From NCBI RefSeq assembly GCF_000967425.1, contig NZ_FO082820.1, forward strand, positions 1,922,001-1,986,000: a DNA stretch of 64,000 bases, written 5' to 3'. The translations under genes were made by a program, and so were the position numbers. Under the pieces are notes generated by a model that was not told the DNA's origin, searched no databases, and saw nothing but the letters and a program-made list of their open reading frames with translations. Shown here piece after piece: positions 62,513-64,000 of the stretch. Within the stretch, counting starts at the first letter, position 1; the number at the start of each line of letters is the position of its first letter. This stretch comes from Pseudorhizobium banfieldiae (GTDB lineage: Bacteria; Pseudomonadota; Alphaproteobacteria; Rhizobiales; Rhizobiaceae).

Positions 62513-62758
62513 ATGGCCGGGCACAGCATTCCCCATTTCCAGAACGACGGCGGACATCGCATGATCGAGATCGGCGTGAAGGAGTTCATGTGCACCGGCG
62601 CATCGGTGCCCTTCGACCATCCGCACATCTACATCGATATGGGCGACGACAGCGAAAAGGTCTGCTCCTATTGCTCTACGCTTTACCGCTACAACGCGAC
62701 CCTCAAGCCTGAGCAGACGAACCCTCCGGGATGCGTCTTCCACGTCAAGGCCGCCTGA
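62513..62758 (+). CDS. Zinc-finger domain protein (NDUFS6 / zf-CHCC type)
   Basis: 81-residue protein with a single zinc site of the CHCC type: Cys in FMCTG, His in FDHPHIY, and the pair CSYC. This is the fold of the C-terminal half of mitochondrial complex I subunit NDUFS6, and alphaproteobacterial versions are associated with complex I. The start at ATG 62513, with GGAG just before it, was preferred to ATG 62477, which coincides with a TATAAT element. It is divergent from the hydrolase gene. Confidence 0.85.
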   Translation: MAGHSIPHFQNDGGHRMIEIGVKEFMCTGASVPFDHPHIYIDMGDDSEKVCSYCSTLYRYNATLKPEQTNPPGCVFHVKAA

Positions 62759-62775
62759 CGCGAAGTCACTAATCC

Positions 62776-63939
62776 ATGTCTGTCGAGAGAGTTGCAGTCG
62801 TTGGGGCCGGAGTGGCAGGGCTCACCGCTGCGCTCTCCTTCGCGCGCCATGGCATCGCGTGCGACATCTTCGAGGAGGCGCCGGAGCTCCGAGAGGTCGG
62901 CGCAGGGCTCCAGATCTCGCCCAATGCCTCGCGGATACTTGGCGAACTAGGCGTTCTGCCGGCGCTTGAGGCCACCTGGGCCGAACCTGAGCGGATCGCG
63001 CTCGTGTCGGGAACTTCGGGGCGCAACCTGGCCCATGTTCCGGTCGGCGAGTTTGCCCGCAAGCGGTGGGGCGCTCCCTATGGCGTCCTGCATCGGGCAA
63101 CACTTCAAGGCGCATTGCAGGCGGCGGTCCGCGCCAGTCCGCTCTGCAGTCTTCGCCTTGGCACCCCGCTGCGTTGCGACATCCGTGCGAGCATCAAGGC
63201 CGTTTCCAACAAATCCTATCCTCTGATCATCGGCGCCGATGGTGTCTGGTCCGAAGTCCGCGAGCAGGTCCCCGGAGCTCCGGTCGCGAGCTTTTCGGGC
63301 AACGTGGCCTGGCGCTTCAACCTGCCCCAAGCGAACGTCCCCGAGTGGCTGTCACTCAGACAGGTCACCGCCTTTCTCGGCCCGTCGGCACATCTCGTCG
63401 CCTATCCCCTTAACGATACCAACAGCATCAATCTCGTCGCGATCGCGTCCGGCATCTCATCAGCGAACGTCTGGGATGCAACGGCAAGTGATACCCAGCA
63501 TCGCATGCTGTTGGCGCAATTCGGCAGGTGGGACAGGCAGTTGCTTCAACTGCTCTCGTCTGTCGTAACACCTACCTTCTGGCCGCTCCATCAAGTCTCC
63601 ACAGGCCGATGGCAGAACGGCAGCGACATCGTCATCATCGGCGATGCGGCCCATGCGATGATGCCGTTCGCGGCACAGGGTGCTGCCATGGCGATCGAAG
63701 ACGCTTTCGCTTTGGCAGCACGAGTGTCCGGCGCAACGTCGATTGCGACGGCAATTTCCATGTTTGAGGCAGAGCGGACGGCGAGGATTGCCCGCGTTCG
63801 CGCCCGTGGAGCGTTCAACCGCTTCGCCTATCATGCCCGCGGCCCCATACGCCTCGGGCGCGATCTGGTTCTTGCGGTAAAGCCGCCGCAGTCGCTGGCT
63901 GCGGAGCTTGACTGGCTCTACGGCTACCGGATGTCCTGA
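62776..63939 (+). CDS. FAD-dependent monooxygenase (salicylate hydroxylase/UbiH-like)
   Basis: 387-residue flavoprotein of the aromatic hydroxylase family. The dinucleotide motif VVGAGVAGLTAALSF is at residues 8-22, the second FAD-contact motif IIGDAAHAMMPFAAQGA is near 290, and the GLQISPNASRIL segment near residue 45 is typical of salicylate-hydroxylase-like enzymes. Substrate unknown. It lies 17 bp after the zinc-finger gene on the same strand, and is convergent with the partial gene at the window end. Confidence 0.88.
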   Translation: MSVERVAVVGAGVAGLTAALSFARHGIACDIFEEAPELREVGAGLQISPNASRILGELGVLPALEATWAEPERIALVSGTSGRNLAHVPVGEFARKRWGAPYGVLHRATLQGALQAAVRASPLCSLRLGTPLRCDIRASIKAVSNKSYPLIIGADGVWSEVREQVPGAPVASFSGNVAWRFNLPQANVPEWLSLRQVTAFLGPSAHLVAYPLNDTNSINLVAIASGISSANVWDATASDTQHRMLLAQFGRWDRQLLQLLSSVVTPTFWPLHQVSTGRWQNGSDIVIIGDAAHAMMPFAAQGAAMAIEDAFALAARVSGATSIATAISMFEAERTARIARVRARGAFNRFAYHARGPIRLGRDLVLAVKPPQSLAAELDWLYGYRMS

Positions 63940-63940
63940 A

Positions 63941-64000
63941 TCAAATTGCTGCGGCGGCCGCGAAGCCGGCCTCGAGATCCTTCTTCAGGTCTGCAACGTC
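63941..64000 (-). CDS. C-terminal end of a minus-strand gene (partial)
   Basis: The last 19 codons and a TGA stop of a gene that continues beyond the right edge: the peptide ends DLKKDLEAGFAAAAAI. Such an ending is common in PLP-dependent Cys/Met metabolism enzymes such as O-acetylhomoserine sulfhydrylase, but 19 residues cannot prove the identity. Convergent with the FAD monooxygenase, stops one base apart. Confidence 0.4.
   Translation of the reverse strand, partial: DVADLKKDLEAGFAAAAAI

Overview
The window reads as ordinary chromosome from an alphaproteobacterium of the Rhizobiales, most likely family Rhizobiaceae; I cannot fix the genus. The evidence is the AcpXL-type cluster for the very-long-chain acyl group of lipid A, an FnrN regulator preceded by two anaerobox palindromes, a DUF1127 protein, an EipB/DUF1849 envelope protein, DUF3126, a class I PHA synthase plus phasin, and homologues of mitochondrial complex I accessory subunits. 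Genes are tightly packed, GC-rich and lie on both strands. I see no prophage, CRISPR array or large island; the only mobile element is one IS481-family copy.

Layout. 1-3.1 kb (minus): acpXL, fabZ-like and two ketosynthase-like genes of the lipid A long-chain acyl pathway, the last cut by the window edge. 3.3-4.1 kb: fnrN. 4.1-9.4 kb: nucleoside hydrolase, cobU/cobP, an orphan betaine/choline-type binding protein, an unknown small protein, entericidin, and a LysR/DUF1127 divergent pair. 9.6-16.8 kb: GlxA/AraC regulator, tandem-receiver protein, dimethylglycine/sarcosine dehydrogenase, mechanosensitive channel. 16.9-19.6 kb: small unrelated genes including a cupin and a HAD phosphatase. 19.7-24.4 kb: a tetrahydrofolate-dependent O-demethylase (LigM/DesA type) with a MetF homologue, a GntR regulator, a perfect 18-bp operator-like palindrome and a divergent MFS transporter. 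24.4-27.8 kb: siderophore receptor and permease with overlapping start and stop codons. 27.95-29.25 kb: frameshifted IS481-family element next to tRNA-Arg.

29.3-32.6 kb holds an NDUFS4-like subunit, tRNA-Pro, DUF192, a double cold-shock protein, glyoxalase I, a lipoprotein and two identical tRNA-Glu genes. 32.6-44.6 kb is housekeeping: recJ, homoserine dehydrogenase, an alanine-type aminotransferase, a lipoprotein, phaC, sfsA, map, radC, sthA, rpsD. 45-51.7 kb: TerC, a HerA-like ATPase, two LysE exporters around murI-trmJ, EipB. 51.8-54.6 kb is a tightly spaced plus-strand run (RidA, glycerophosphodiesterase, DUF482 GNAT, HIT). 54.7-61.5 kb (minus): DUF1989, AzlCD, clpA, clpS, phasin, DUF3126, cysE. 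The right end has an alpha/beta hydrolase, an NDUFS6-like zinc finger protein, an FAD monooxygenase and the last codons of a further minus-strand gene.

Themes: one-carbon metabolism recurs (dimethylglycine dehydrogenase, LigM-like demethylase, MetF), and a betaine-type binding protein and a GlxA/AraC regulator nearby fit methylated-amine use. The most interesting local observations are the LigM/MetF/GntR module with its palindrome, the ketosynthase homologue that has lost its catalytic cysteine beside an intact partner, the two anaeroboxes at fnrN, and a tandem receiver protein with substitutions in both domains. I did not find a convincing wholly new system.
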